Positions 1 through 8,523 of a stretch of 64,000 nucleotides of DNA are shown here, piece after piece. A program made the translations under genes and the position numbers. The first letter of the stretch is position 1. Each line of letters starts with the position of its first letter. The stretch spans positions 1 to 64,000 of the forward strand of contig JAUNSK010000005.1 of NCBI GenBank assembly GCA_030539275.1. Reading direction: 5' to 3'. The notes under the pieces were generated by a model. It saw only the letters and a program-made list of their open reading frames with translations. It searched no databases and was not told where the DNA came from. This DNA is from Oscillospiraceae bacterium. Its GTDB lineage: Bacteria; Bacillota; Clostridia; Oscillospirales; Ruminococcaceae.

Positions 1-454
1 GACGACAACGGTAACGACGACAACAACACCAGAGCTGACAACAACGGTAACAACGACAACAACTCCAGGGGCATCAGCACAAATACAGGAAATTGAGATT
101 GATGCAGTCAATAAGATAAACCAGGCACGAACTAGTGCAGGCTATAGAACTCTGAAGATGGATACTACACTTTGTTATTGTGCAGATATACGTGTGAAGG
201 AATTGCAGCAGTCATATTCGGTAAACAGGCCTGATGGAAGCCAGTACAATACTTTACTGATGAACAACGATGCACCTGGCTGGTATCAGTCGTATCAGTA
301 TGCTAATAAAAATTTTACCAGTGCTGATTCATTTGTTGCACAGCTTGTCAGGTTTTTTGCTAAAAATCCCGGTCAGGGTATAAATGACCCGGCATTCAAT
401 AATATAGGCGTAGGATATGATAATGGATACTGGGTAGTCTTCTTTACAGTCTGA
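1..454 (+). CDS. CAP (SCP/PR1-like) domain secreted protein, C-terminal part
   Basis: Only the 3' end of this gene is in the window; the open frame runs in from the left edge (codons from base 2). It begins in a low-complexity Thr-rich linker (about 25 residues of Thr runs broken by Val and Pro-Glu-Leu), then a CAP-type domain. Visible CAP features are the helix pattern VNKINQARTSAG followed by a D-x-x-L-C-x-x-A-x-x-R-x-x-E-L segment, an RPDGS motif typical of the family, and a C-terminal G-V-G-Y-D-N-G-Y-W-V-V-F-F strand. The CAP domain is about 120 residues, a normal bacterial size. The protein is almost certainly extracellular. The next gene has the same linker-CAP plan with a dockerin in front, so the missing 5' part may also hold a signal peptide and dockerin (inference). 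The biochemical role of bacterial CAP proteins is mostly unknown. Confidence 0.85.
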   Translation, partial: TTTVTTTTTPELTTTVTTTTTPGASAQIQEIEIDAVNKINQARTSAGYRTLKMDTTLCYCADIRVKELQQSYSVNRPDGSQYNTLLMNNDAPGWYQSYQYANKNFTSADSFVAQLVRFFAKNPGQGINDPAFNNIGVGYDNGYWVVFFTV

Positions 455-469
455 CGCAGCAATGATAAA

Positions 470-505
470 AAATCTCCCTGTGGATTAACAGGGAGATTTT
501 TTTAT
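470..505 (+). terminator. Rho-independent terminator after the CAP gene
   Basis: Perfect 11-bp inverted repeat AAATCTCCCTG/CAGGGAGATTT with an 8-base loop, followed by a T-run; 16 bases after the stop codon. Confidence 0.85.
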
Positions 506-550
506 TAAAAGATATTTACCCATTATTTATAAGTAATTACAAGTAAATAA

Positions 551-579
551 TTGACATATTGAATTTGAGGTGGTATAAT
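551..579 (+). promoter_or_regulatory. Sigma-A type promoter for the dockerin-CAP gene
   Basis: TTGACA at 551-556 and TATAAT at 574-579, both perfect consensus hexamers with a 17-base spacer. It would give a leader of about 65 bases before the ATG at 654, which has GGAGGAG upstream. Confidence 0.85.
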
Positions 580-653
580 GTGCAATACAAAAACCCATAA
601 AATTTAATATTAAACATAATTAAAAATGTAAAAATACTAATGGAGGAGTAAAT

Positions 654-1541
654 ATGAAAAATAAAAATATACTTGCAGCTGCAGTGCTGTCAGGTTTTAT
701 GATGGCATCAGGGCTTGCGGTTTCCCTGTGTTCGGCACAGGATGCAGTAATCGCCGGAGATGTTAATCAAGATGGCTCAGTTACAGCAGCAGATATTTTA
801 TGTATGAAACAGTATCTGCTTGGTGTGACAAAGAGCATTGATAAGTGTTCAGACCTTAATAATGACGGCAAAGTAAATATTATTGATCTGATTTTACTTA
901 AGAATGTACTCATGAGCGAAGTTATGGTTACATCTGCTCAAACTGATGATCCGCAAACTGAAGTGAAAACATCTCTGACTACTGAGGCTGATGTTACTAC
1001 AACTACATTACAGGAAACATCAATAACTACTGTATCGACTGTTAAGAATGAGAACTCTCTTACATCAACACAGCCTGTTTCATCAGTCCAGACAACGGTA
1101 ACTACAACAGATGCAACTACAGTTATTACAGATCAGACTTCTGCGGTAACTACTACAGCTGTACCAGCAGCCAATAAAGATGAGGCGCTGCTTGAACAAA
1201 TAAATAAACTCAGAAGTGAAAATGGAATCTGGCAGTTAGAGATGAGTTATGATCTGTGCAGTACTGCTGACTTACTTATCGGGACAGCCGCTGCAAGTGT
1301 AGATGATCAGACACCTTACGGTAAAGTTGATATTGAGCTGCCTGCGGGAATGGCGTTTTATCAGGGTAAATTCAGCTGTTACTGTCTTGAATCCGATGAT
1401 CCTGCGGCAGCTGCTGAATATATCAGAAATGACCCCGACAGCGGTGCTGTTGATTCAAGATATGTTATGATGGGAATGAGTTACTGCAGGCTTACGGGGA
1501 CGTCATCAAACAAAAACATATGGTATTTTATTGTGATGTAA
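654..1541 (+). CDS. Secreted dockerin protein with Thr-rich linker and divergent CAP-like domain
   Basis: A 295-residue protein. Residues 1-29 form a signal peptide ending near Ala-Gln. Residues about 36-88 form a type I dockerin: two calcium-loop repeats (GDVNQDGSVTAAD and SDLNNDGKVNIID), each followed by a helix with L-L/K patterns. A linker rich in Thr, Ser and Val (about 95-170) leads to a C-terminal domain that matches the CAP plan of the preceding gene (LLEQINKLRSENG, then a Cys-containing helix and a final M-G-M-S-Y-C...W-Y-F-I-V strand) but lacks the RPDGS motif. Dockerins bind cohesins of cellulosomal scaffoldins, so the protein is likely displayed on a cellulosome-like complex. The start is fixed by GGAGGAG eight bases upstream and by a consensus promoter. 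An N-terminal dockerin is less common than a C-terminal one. Confidence 0.88.
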   Translation: MKNKNILAAAVLSGFMMASGLAVSLCSAQDAVIAGDVNQDGSVTAADILCMKQYLLGVTKSIDKCSDLNNDGKVNIIDLILLKNVLMSEVMVTSAQTDDPQTEVKTSLTTEADVTTTTLQETSITTVSTVKNENSLTSTQPVSSVQTTVTTTDATTVITDQTSAVTTTAVPAANKDEALLEQINKLRSENGIWQLEMSYDLCSTADLLIGTAAASVDDQTPYGKVDIELPAGMAFYQGKFSCYCLESDDPAAAAEYIRNDPDSGAVDSRYVMMGMSYCRLTGTSSNKNIWYFIVM

Positions 1542-1897
1542 AGTTCAGATCAAGTAAAATATGAATACTTTTTACATCACCTGATGAAACAATTATATAA
1601 CCGAAGAGAGAGCGGCTGATTAGGAATCAATAGAAATAACCAACATTAAAACTTTTCTTTTTTTAACATTCAAAGTATCGGGTTTGATATAATTGTATCA
1701 CAAAAAATAATGGTATTATATACGCACTGTATGCAGAATACAAAAACTCTGAAATAGATGTGTGTGAAGGTTATAATGTTTAACGATAACAGTGTTTAAA
1801 TCTGATAGATTAATACTGGTTTTTATATAAAAACCCCGTATATCATATTATATAGTATTTCTTGAGCTATATAATATTAATATACGGGGTATTTCTT
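1542..1897. other. Intergenic region with a possible orphan promoter and a terminator
   Basis: No open frame of useful length on either strand. On the plus strand TTAACA (1663-1668) and TATAAT (1688-1693) are 19 bases apart, a suboptimal promoter that points at about 130 bases of non-coding DNA ending in the hairpin at 1831-1895. This could be a small transcript, but the spacing is poor. Confidence 0.3.
1831..1895. terminator. Bidirectional terminator between the dockerin-CAP and GH5 genes
   Basis: CCCCGTATAT pairs with ATATACGGGG; an inner ATATAG/CTATAT pair extends the stem. Read on the minus strand the stem is followed by TTTTT, right after the GH5 stop; on the plus strand the tail is weaker. 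Confidence 0.75.
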
Positions 1898-3070
1898 TTA
1901 TTTTAATCCGCTCATCAGGGAATCGACTATGTCACTGTAGATCCATGTACAGCTTTTTCTGCTGATAAGTCCGAAAGCCTGATCTTTTCCTATATAAACG
2001 CCGTTGTCCCACCATATACACGGAATCCCGGCCTGTGATGCCTGACTTATGTAATACTGCGCCCATGAACATCTGTTTTCTTCATTAGAGCGGCCGGTCG
2101 CTCCCATCTCTCCGATTATAACAGGAATGCCGCCCTGGGTAAATCGAGTGCTTAACAGATCAATAAGATGATCAATCTCGTTTGTACATGATGCATCATT
2201 CCTGTCCCAGTAATCTGTGCCTCCGTCCTCAAGCGCAAACGAATAAGGAATATATGCGTGAACAGAGACGATCAGCTTATCATCGTCAGGTACTGTAAAT
2301 GAGTTAATGGCATTGTCAGTGCTGCTTGCAGCATAGGTAGGAATCATAAGATGACGTTTGGGATTGTTGCCGGAAAGTGAGCGTATAGTTTTTACAAATG
2401 CTTCATTCAAAAGATTGACGCACTCCTGACCTTCAGAATCTCCGCCGTTCCATTCAACGGCAGTACCTTTTTTTCTGGGTTCATTAAGACCTTCAAATAT
2501 AAGCTTTTCATTGTATCCTTCAAAACAATTGCCTATCTGTGTCCACATGGCACAAAGCTGTGTTTTGTTTGCTTCAAGTGTATCATATGAAGGAAACAGC
2601 CAGTCTTCATGATGTGTATTCAGAATGACAAACATATCCTGATCAATTGCGTAATCTACTACTTCATGTACTCGTGACATCCATTGTGGATCAATAGTAT
2701 ATTTCTCGTCCTGACTTACATGTTCTCCCCATGAAACGGGTATACGTATTATATTAAAACCGGCATCCTTAACTGATGTAATAAGTTCTTTTGTAACCAG
2801 AGGATTTCCCCATCCGGTTTCATATTGTTCAGGGCTGCCTCCGGCTGAGCCAATAGCAGAATCAAGTGTATTTCCAAGTGACCAGCCTATTTTCATTTCT
2901 TTTACCAGATCAGATGAAGGGATATCCCTGATATCATCAGGATCATGTGCTGATGAACTAAGAGACGAACTGCTGTCAGATGATGACTGGCTGATGCCCG
3001 GTCCGGAACATGAAACAAACATAAAGATACAGGCAGTGACAGATAATATATGTGATAATATTTTTTTCAT
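1898..3070 (-). CDS. Lipoprotein GH5 endoglucanase (cellulase family A)
   Basis: A 390-residue glycoside hydrolase of family 5, predicted to cut beta-1,4-glucans by a retaining mechanism. Residues 1-21 are a lipoprotein signal with lipobox FVSC (Cys21), followed by a Ser-rich linker to about 45. Catalytic-domain motifs appear in the usual order: GWSLGNTLD (62-70), NIIRIPVSW (106-114), THHED (152-156), GLNEP with acid/base Glu197, HAY (271-273), and IGEMGA with nucleophile Glu321. All key residues are present. There is no dockerin or carbohydrate-binding module, so the enzyme should be anchored to the outer face of the membrane rather than incorporated in a cellulosome. A close paralogue without a lipoprotein signal lies at 58998-60023. 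The start is supported by AAAGGAG before the ATG. GH5 members also include mannanases and xyloglucanases, so the exact substrate is uncertain. Confidence 0.92.
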   Translation of the reverse strand: MKKILSHILSVTACIFMFVSCSGPGISQSSSDSSSSLSSSAHDPDDIRDIPSSDLVKEMKIGWSLGNTLDSAIGSAGGSPEQYETGWGNPLVTKELITSVKDAGFNIIRIPVSWGEHVSQDEKYTIDPQWMSRVHEVVDYAIDQDMFVILNTHHEDWLFPSYDTLEANKTQLCAMWTQIGNCFEGYNEKLIFEGLNEPRKKGTAVEWNGGDSEGQECVNLLNEAFVKTIRSLSGNNPKRHLMIPTYAASSTDNAINSFTVPDDDKLIVSVHAYIPYSFALEDGGTDYWDRNDASCTNEIDHLIDLLSTRFTQGGIPVIIGEMGATGRSNEENRCSWAQYYISQASQAGIPCIWWDNGVYIGKDQAFGLISRKSCTWIYSDIVDSLMSGLK

Positions 3071-3224
3071 AATGACTCCTTTATGATGTCAGATGGTATA
3101 ATGACGTATTAATTGCAGTATGTGTAAAATGAAATGATTGTAAATATTCAGAGTGGACAGGCAGACAAACTAATAAAAAATACAAACATAGCAATTGCTT
3201 AATTAAGCCTGAACAAAAAAACTG

Positions 3225-3265
3225 CAAAAAAATACTCCGTTTGAGAATATCAAACCGGAGTATTT
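3225..3265 (-). terminator. Terminator of tRNA-Leu
   Basis: On the minus strand ATACTCCGGTTTGA and TCAAACGGAGTAT form a 13-bp stem with one bulge, followed by seven T residues. It starts one base after the encoded CCA end. Confidence 0.85.
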
Positions 3266-3352
3266 TGGTGCGGATGACGGGACTTGAACCCACATGAAAT
3301 TGCTTTCACTAGCACCTGAAGCTAGCGCGTCTGCCAATTCCGCCACATCCGC
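3266..3352 (-). tRNA. tRNA-Leu(CAG)
   Basis: Class II tRNA of 87 bases. The acceptor stem is GCGGATG/CATCCGC with discriminator A and an encoded CCA. The anticodon arm GCTAGCTTCAGGTGCTAGT places CAG as the anticodon. There is a long variable arm, and the T-loop GTTCAAGTC is standard. Confidence 0.97.
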
Positions 3353-3353
3353 A

Positions 3354-3666
3354 TATATACAACAGATATACAAAGTTATCTGTTAATACCTATGGTAAAA
3401 TTGTGAATAAACTGAATAAGCTTGATTTTTGCCTGATGTCTGAAAACTATGATCTAAGCGATATAAAGCTGTAATAAAATGTTTTGTTCACAACTTGAGA
3501 CAATTATATCACAAAACACATTGCTTGTCAAGACATCATTAAAATAAATAGTAAGTATTTTTATGTTGACTTTTTTGTGTATTTTGTTATAATAAAATAT
3601 GTATAGATTGTCACAGACCATATTTTGTTATTGGATTAATATAAGGGGTGATGAAATCCGGGAAGT
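3354..3666. other. Intergenic region upstream of the polysaccharide operon
   Basis: AT-rich and without a usable reading frame. It holds the promoter at 3566-3593 and about 70 bases of leader; nothing else is recognised. Confidence 0.5.
3566..3593 (+). promoter_or_regulatory. Promoter of the polysaccharide biosynthesis operon
   Basis: TTGACT (3566-3571) and TATAAT (3588-3593) with a 16-base spacer, about 70 bases before the first gene. Confidence 0.75.
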
Positions 3667-5067
3667 ATGCCAGGCATAAGTTCCGGGATGTTTATGAGAA
3701 ACAGAGAACAGTACAAAAGGATGGTTCAATGGATTTTTACACTTATAAATGTTTCACTGCTTGCGCTTGCATTTGCAGCAGTGTGGTATATATTTTATTC
3801 TGATGAAATAGTACTGCCGTATTACCGGAAAGGAAACTGGATGGTAATAGGCGTGTATATAGTTATAACAGCAATAGTCAATAAAATATACGGCAGTTAT
3901 AATGTGGGCTATCTCAAAGAAAATGATGCCTTTTATTCGCAGCTTATTTCTCTGGCAGGCGTTAATATAATAGCATATTGTCAGATAAGTCTTATCGGCC
4001 GAGATTTTATGAAAGTTGCTCCGATCATACTGCTTACGCTGATAGATATTGTGATTTTGCTTTTGTGGACAAAGTTATATTCAAAGGTTTACAGAAGCTT
4101 GTATCCACCCAGAAAAATGATAATCGTGTACGGCAGCCGGATGGCGAGTACACTTGTTGTCAAAATGTGCATGAGAACAGACAAATATATAATTGCAGAA
4201 TCTATAAAAAGTGATGCTGATCTTTCTGTTATTGAATCAAAGATAACAGGCTATGAAGGCGTAATTGTATGTGATGTAGATGATAAGCTCAGAAATGATA
4301 TACTGAAATATTGTTTTGACCGTTCAATAAGAGTATATTTAACGCCAAAAATTTCTGATATAATAATAAGGGGCGCGCAGGATATCAATCTTTTTGATTC
4401 ACCGCTTCTCCTGTGCAAAAATTATGGTCTGCCTTTTGAATCAAGACTTTTCAAAAGGATGATGGATATTGTTTTTTCCATTATAATGATACCGGTCCTG
4501 TCACCTGTAATGGCAGTAACCGCACTCGCCATAAAATTATATGACGGCGGCCCTGTTATATACAGACAGGAAAGACTTACGATAAACGGAAGAGTTTTCA
4601 ATGTCCTCAAGTTCAGAAGTATGATCTGTGATGCCGAAAAAGACGGTGTTGCCAGACTTGCTGCTGACTCTGACAGCAGAATCACTCCGGTAGGTGCATT
4701 TATAAGAAAATGCAGACTTGATGAACTTCCTCAGCTTTTTAATATTTTAAGAGGGGATATGTCACTTGTCGGACCACGTCCTGAAAGACCTGAACTTGCA
4801 GGCGAATACGAAAAAACTATGGCAGAATTCAGTTTCAGGCTTACAGTAAAAGCAGGACTTACCGGGTATGCTCAGGTTATGGGCAAATATGATACAACAC
4901 CATATGATAAACTTAAAATGGATCTTATGTATATAGAAAAATACTCATTAATAAATGACATTAAAATTCTTTTCATGACACTGAAAATAATGATTTTTCC
5001 GGGAAAAACTAATGAGAAAGAGAGTATTGAAAGTTTTGGCGGTGCAAACAGTTCAAAACACAGATAA
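3667..5067 (+). CDS. Polyprenyl-phosphate sugar-phosphate transferase (WbaP/WcaJ type)
   Basis: A 466-residue polytopic phosphoglycosyl transferase that would start the repeat unit by moving a sugar-1-phosphate from a nucleotide sugar to undecaprenyl phosphate. Residues 17-130 hold four hydrophobic segments. Residues about 130-250 are a nucleotide-binding-like linker domain. Residues 259-460 are the bacterial sugar transferase domain: the membrane re-entrant helix starts at KRMMDIVFS, then PVIYRQERL, LKFRSM, and DELPQLFNILRGDMSLVGPRP, the family's active-site signature. It is the first gene of an operon with manC, gmd, two glycosyltransferases and rmd. The start is not certain: the ATG at 3667 has only a poorly spaced purine stretch, and in-frame ATGs at 3688 and 3694 are possible. 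The transferred sugar cannot be told from sequence. Confidence 0.9.
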   Translation: MPGISSGMFMRNREQYKRMVQWIFTLINVSLLALAFAAVWYIFYSDEIVLPYYRKGNWMVIGVYIVITAIVNKIYGSYNVGYLKENDAFYSQLISLAGVNIIAYCQISLIGRDFMKVAPIILLTLIDIVILLLWTKLYSKVYRSLYPPRKMIIVYGSRMASTLVVKMCMRTDKYIIAESIKSDADLSVIESKITGYEGVIVCDVDDKLRNDILKYCFDRSIRVYLTPKISDIIIRGAQDINLFDSPLLLCKNYGLPFESRLFKRMMDIVFSIIMIPVLSPVMAVTALAIKLYDGGPVIYRQERLTINGRVFNVLKFRSMICDAEKDGVARLAADSDSRITPVGAFIRKCRLDELPQLFNILRGDMSLVGPRPERPELAGEYEKTMAEFSFRLTVKAGLTGYAQVMGKYDTTPYDKLKMDLMYIEKYSLINDIKILFMTLKIMIFPGKTNEKESIESFGGANSSKHR

Positions 5068-5130
5068 TCCCTGAAAATTTGCCTCAAAACATAAGAACAG
5101 ACGAAAAAACTGAAAGGTTGGTAAATTAAT

Positions 5131-6204
5131 ATGAAGGTTACAGCAGTTATAATGGCAGGCGGCCGGGGAGAAAGATTCTGGCCTAAGAGCAGAAATTCTT
5201 ATCCGAAACAGTTTCTCTCACTTACTTCAGACGGAGAGACTATGATTCAGAAGACTGTGAAGAGACTTCTTCCCATTGTAGCCTATGAAGATATATTTAT
5301 TGTAACAAATGAAAATTATGTGCCGATTATATGCACACAGCTTCCTGAAATCCCAGTATCAAATATTCTTGCTGAACCTGTTGCCCGTAATACAGCACCA
5401 TGCATAGCACTCGCAGCAGCAGCAGTAAATAAAAAGTATGATGATGCGGTAATGATCGTTCTTCCTTCTGACCATCTGATAAAGTATGACGAATTATATA
5501 TCAATACAATGAAGCATGCAGTTAAGGTAGCACAAAAAGAAGATAATCTTGTTACTGTAGGAATTACTCCTACATATCCTGAGACAGGTTATGGATATAT
5601 CAAGTTCAGTACTGATGAAAATGATGATATGGGTGTATACAAGGTTGAAAAGTTTGTAGAAAAACCATGTCTTGATGTTGCAAAAGAATATCTTAACAGT
5701 GGAAAATATCTCTGGAACAGCGGTATGTTTGTCTGGAAAGTATCTTCTATCTGCAAAAATCTTCAGAAGTTTCTGCCTACCATTTATGAAGGCATGCTAA
5801 AAATAAAGGACAGCATAGGTACTGACAGTTATGAACAGACACTGTCAGAATGTTTTGAAAGCTTCCCGTCAGAGTCAATTGACTTCGGCATAATGGAGAA
5901 AGCGGATAATATCTATACATTGTCGGGAAGTTTCGGCTGGGATGATGTCGGAAGCTGGCTTGCTCTTGAAAAGATTAACAAAACCGACGAATATGGAAAC
6001 TATGTAAGCGGGGATGTAATTACGATCAACACGAACAGAAGCATAATCTGTTCAAACAAAAAGCTTATTGCATCAGTAGGGCTTGATGACATAATTGTTG
6101 TGGATACAGACGATGCTATTCTAGTATGTGACAAGGAACATACACAGGAAGTCAAGAAGGTAATAGAAAATCTGAAGATCTGCAACAGACGTGATCTTAT
6201 CTGA
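5131..6204 (+). CDS. manC: Mannose-1-phosphate guanylyltransferase
   Basis: A 357-residue cytoplasmic enzyme forming GDP-mannose from mannose-1-phosphate and GTP. The nucleotidyltransferase signature MAGGRGERFWP is at residues 8-18, followed by PKQFL. The metal- and sugar-binding segments LPSDHLI, VEKP and WNSGMFVW are present, and FGWDDVGSW is near residue 268. It is the short single-domain form, lacking the C-terminal phosphomannose isomerase cupin seen in long ManC/AlgA proteins. It sits 63 bases after the initiating transferase gene and before gmd, so its product feeds Gmd. No phosphomannomutase gene is in the window; it must come from elsewhere. Confidence 0.94.
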   Translation: MKVTAVIMAGGRGERFWPKSRNSYPKQFLSLTSDGETMIQKTVKRLLPIVAYEDIFIVTNENYVPIICTQLPEIPVSNILAEPVARNTAPCIALAAAAVNKKYDDAVMIVLPSDHLIKYDELYINTMKHAVKVAQKEDNLVTVGITPTYPETGYGYIKFSTDENDDMGVYKVEKFVEKPCLDVAKEYLNSGKYLWNSGMFVWKVSSICKNLQKFLPTIYEGMLKIKDSIGTDSYEQTLSECFESFPSESIDFGIMEKADNIYTLSGSFGWDDVGSWLALEKINKTDEYGNYVSGDVITINTNRSIICSNKKLIASVGLDDIIVVDTDDAILVCDKEHTQEVKKVIENLKICNRRDLI

Positions 6205-6292
6205 TATATACGCACAATAAATTTTTAATGGCTTTGGTCCATCAGTCAGGAAAAACTGCCTGAAATATTTTTACAGGAGAATAGATGATACT

Positions 6293-7342
6293 ATGAAAAA
6301 TGCTTTGATTACCGGAATTACTGGACAGGATGGTTCTTATCTTGCAGAACTGCTTTTGGAAAACGGATATAATGTTTACGGCATTATGAGACGAAAAAGT
6401 GTAGTTGACTATGGAAACGTAGACCATATCAAGGATAAGATAAAGTTTATATATGCTGATATGACAGATGAGATATCACTTATAAATGCTATGAGGATCT
6501 CACAGGCAGACGAAGTGTATAACCTGGCAGCTCAGTCATTCGTTGCAACAAGCTGGGAACAGCCGATCGCAACAGCTGAAATAGACGCTATCGGTGTTAC
6601 AAATATGCTTGAGGCAATAAGAACTGTAAAACCTGAATGCCGTTTTTACCAGGCATCCACATCAGAGATGTTCGGTCTTGTTCAGGAAGTTCCGCAAAGC
6701 GAAAGCACACCGTTCTATCCGAGAAGTCCGTATGGTGTAGCAAAGCTGTATGGTCACTGGATCACTAAAAACTACCGTGAGAGTTACGGATTGTTCACAT
6801 GTTCAGGAATTCTCTTCAATCACGAGAGTGAGAGACGCGGAAAAGAATTTGTTACAAGAAAGATCACAGATGCAGCGGCAAGAATCAAAGCCGGCCTTAT
6901 GGATTGTGTAGAACTCGGAAATCTTGATTCCAAGAGAGACTGGGGACACTCCAAGGATTACGTCAAGGCAATGTGGCTCATGCTTCAGCAGGATACTCCT
7001 GACGATTATGTAATAGCAACTAACCAGACAAGAACAGTAAGAGAATTTGTAGATGCAGCATTCAGATATGCAGGCATTGATATAGAATTTACAGGTAAGG
7101 GCATTGATGAAAAGGGAATAGACAAGGCTACAGGAAAAACTCTTGTCAAGGTTTCAAGAGATTTCTTCAGACCGGCTGAGGTAGATATTCTGCTTGGTAA
7201 TCCTGAGAAGGCTGAAAAGGTTCTCGGATGGCACAGAGAAATTTCATTTGATGATCTTGTAAAGAGAATGGTTGATAATGATATGAAGCTTATAGCTGAA
7301 GAAATGTCATTTGAGAAGATCAAAAATAATATTGATAAGTAG
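6293..7342 (+). CDS. gmd: GDP-mannose 4,6-dehydratase
   Basis: A 349-residue extended short-chain dehydrogenase converting GDP-mannose to GDP-4-keto-6-deoxy-D-mannose. The NADP-binding motif GITGQDG is at residues 8-14 and the Arg-rich MRRKS segment at 32-36 marks NADP preference. Catalytic residues Thr123, Glu125, Tyr147 and Lys151 are in the contexts STSEMFG and YGVAK. The HESERRGKEFVTRKI segment is characteristic of Gmd. It lies between manC and glycosyltransferase genes, 88 bases after manC. Paired with the Rmd-like reductase at 9651-10589 it points to GDP-D-rhamnose rather than GDP-L-fucose. Confidence 0.96.
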   Translation: MKNALITGITGQDGSYLAELLLENGYNVYGIMRRKSVVDYGNVDHIKDKIKFIYADMTDEISLINAMRISQADEVYNLAAQSFVATSWEQPIATAEIDAIGVTNMLEAIRTVKPECRFYQASTSEMFGLVQEVPQSESTPFYPRSPYGVAKLYGHWITKNYRESYGLFTCSGILFNHESERRGKEFVTRKITDAAARIKAGLMDCVELGNLDSKRDWGHSKDYVKAMWLMLQQDTPDDYVIATNQTRTVREFVDAAFRYAGIDIEFTGKGIDEKGIDKATGKTLVKVSRDFFRPAEVDILLGNPEKAEKVLGWHREISFDDLVKRMVDNDMKLIAEEMSFEKIKNNIDK

Positions 7343-7350
7343 GGATTGAA

Positions 7351-8505
7351 TTGAAAATTGCATTTGATGTACTGCCTCTGGTAAGTGACAATATGTCAGG
7401 AATCGGATACTGCGAAGCAGGTTTTGTCAGTGAAATGACTAAAGCTCACCCTGAGGATCAGTTTTATTTTGATTACTTCTCAAGGAAAAATCATGAGGTC
7501 AAACGCGCCCGGCTGTCACGCTATAAAAGAGAAAACTGTACTCTGAATGAATCCCATTTTTCCGGATTTGTGTACAGGATGATAATGAATATTATACCTG
7601 TCCCGTACAGCATGTTTTTTGGAAAGAAAGCAGATGTGACACATTTTTTCAATTATATTATTCCGCCTTTCGTAAAAGGAGTAAAGATCGTTACAATCCA
7701 TGATATGGTTGTAAGGGCATATCCTGAGACAGTCAGATGGCGTACAAAGCAGCTTCTCAATACGGGAATGAAAAAGTCAATGAGAAGGGCAGATATTATA
7801 ATAACTGACTCCGAATTCAGCAAAAAAGAGATACAAAAATATTATCCTGCCTATGCTGATAAGGTTAAGGTTGTTTACTGCGGAGTAAATCTCCGGAAAT
7901 TTCATCCTGTAGATGACTTAAATCAGATAGACAAGGTCAAAGAGAGCCTTGGCATAAACGGTGATTATTTTCTTTATCTTGGAACGATAGAACCCAGAAA
8001 AAATCTTGAAAGACTAATAGAAGCGTATAAATGTCTTTGTGACAGTGATAGTAATGCCCCATCCCTGGTTATGGCAGGCGGCAAGGGCTGGCTCAACAGC
8101 AGCATATATGAAAAAGTTAATTCTCTTTCACTTTCAGACCGCGTTATATTCACAAAATATGTTCCTGATGAGGACCTGTGTCCGCTTATCAACGGTGCCA
8201 CGGCATTTGTCTTCCCGTCAATATATGAAGGATTCGGCATGCCGCCGCTTGAGGCTATGGCATGCGGAGTTCCTGTAGTTGCATCAGGAGAGGCTTCACT
8301 GCCTGAGGTTGTTGCAGACAGTGCAGTCATTGTTGATGCTTATTCACCTCAGTCAATTGCGCAGGGAATGAAAAAAGTATATACTGATAAGAAATTTGCG
8401 CTTGAGCTAAGAGAAAAAGGTCTCAGGAGAGCTGCTGAATTTACCTGGGAGCGTTTTTCAGCGCAGCTCTATGATATTTATAAGACAGCGGCTGAGCGGA
8501 GTTAG
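7351..8505 (+). CDS. GT4 family glycosyltransferase
   Basis: A 384-residue retaining glycosyltransferase of the GT-B fold, probably adding mannose- or rhamnose-type residues from a GDP-sugar in the cytoplasm. The N-terminal domain begins MKIAFDVLPL...SGIGYCEAGF. The C-terminal nucleotide-sugar domain shows LYLGTIEPRKNLERLIEAY, then YEGFGMPPLEAMACGVPVVAS, which holds the E-x7-E motif. This family resembles the mannosyltransferase MtfB group. The start codon is TTG at 7351, with AGGGA six to ten bases upstream and only eight bases after the gmd stop, so translation is probably coupled. Confidence 0.87.
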   Translation: MKIAFDVLPLVSDNMSGIGYCEAGFVSEMTKAHPEDQFYFDYFSRKNHEVKRARLSRYKRENCTLNESHFSGFVYRMIMNIIPVPYSMFFGKKADVTHFFNYIIPPFVKGVKIVTIHDMVVRAYPETVRWRTKQLLNTGMKKSMRRADIIITDSEFSKKEIQKYYPAYADKVKVVYCGVNLRKFHPVDDLNQIDKVKESLGINGDYFLYLGTIEPRKNLERLIEAYKCLCDSDSNAPSLVMAGGKGWLNSSIYEKVNSLSLSDRVIFTKYVPDEDLCPLINGATAFVFPSIYEGFGMPPLEAMACGVPVVASGEASLPEVVADSAVIVDAYSPQSIAQGMKKVYTDKKFALELREKGLRRAAEFTWERFSAQLYDIYKTAAERS

Positions 8506-8523
8506 CTGTCTGGTTATGAGGTA

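Noticed and set aside
3081-3293. A 70-codon frame on the minus strand overlapping the tRNA-Leu terminator
   Set aside because: It starts inside the tRNA gene and crosses its terminator, and the sequence is not protein-like.
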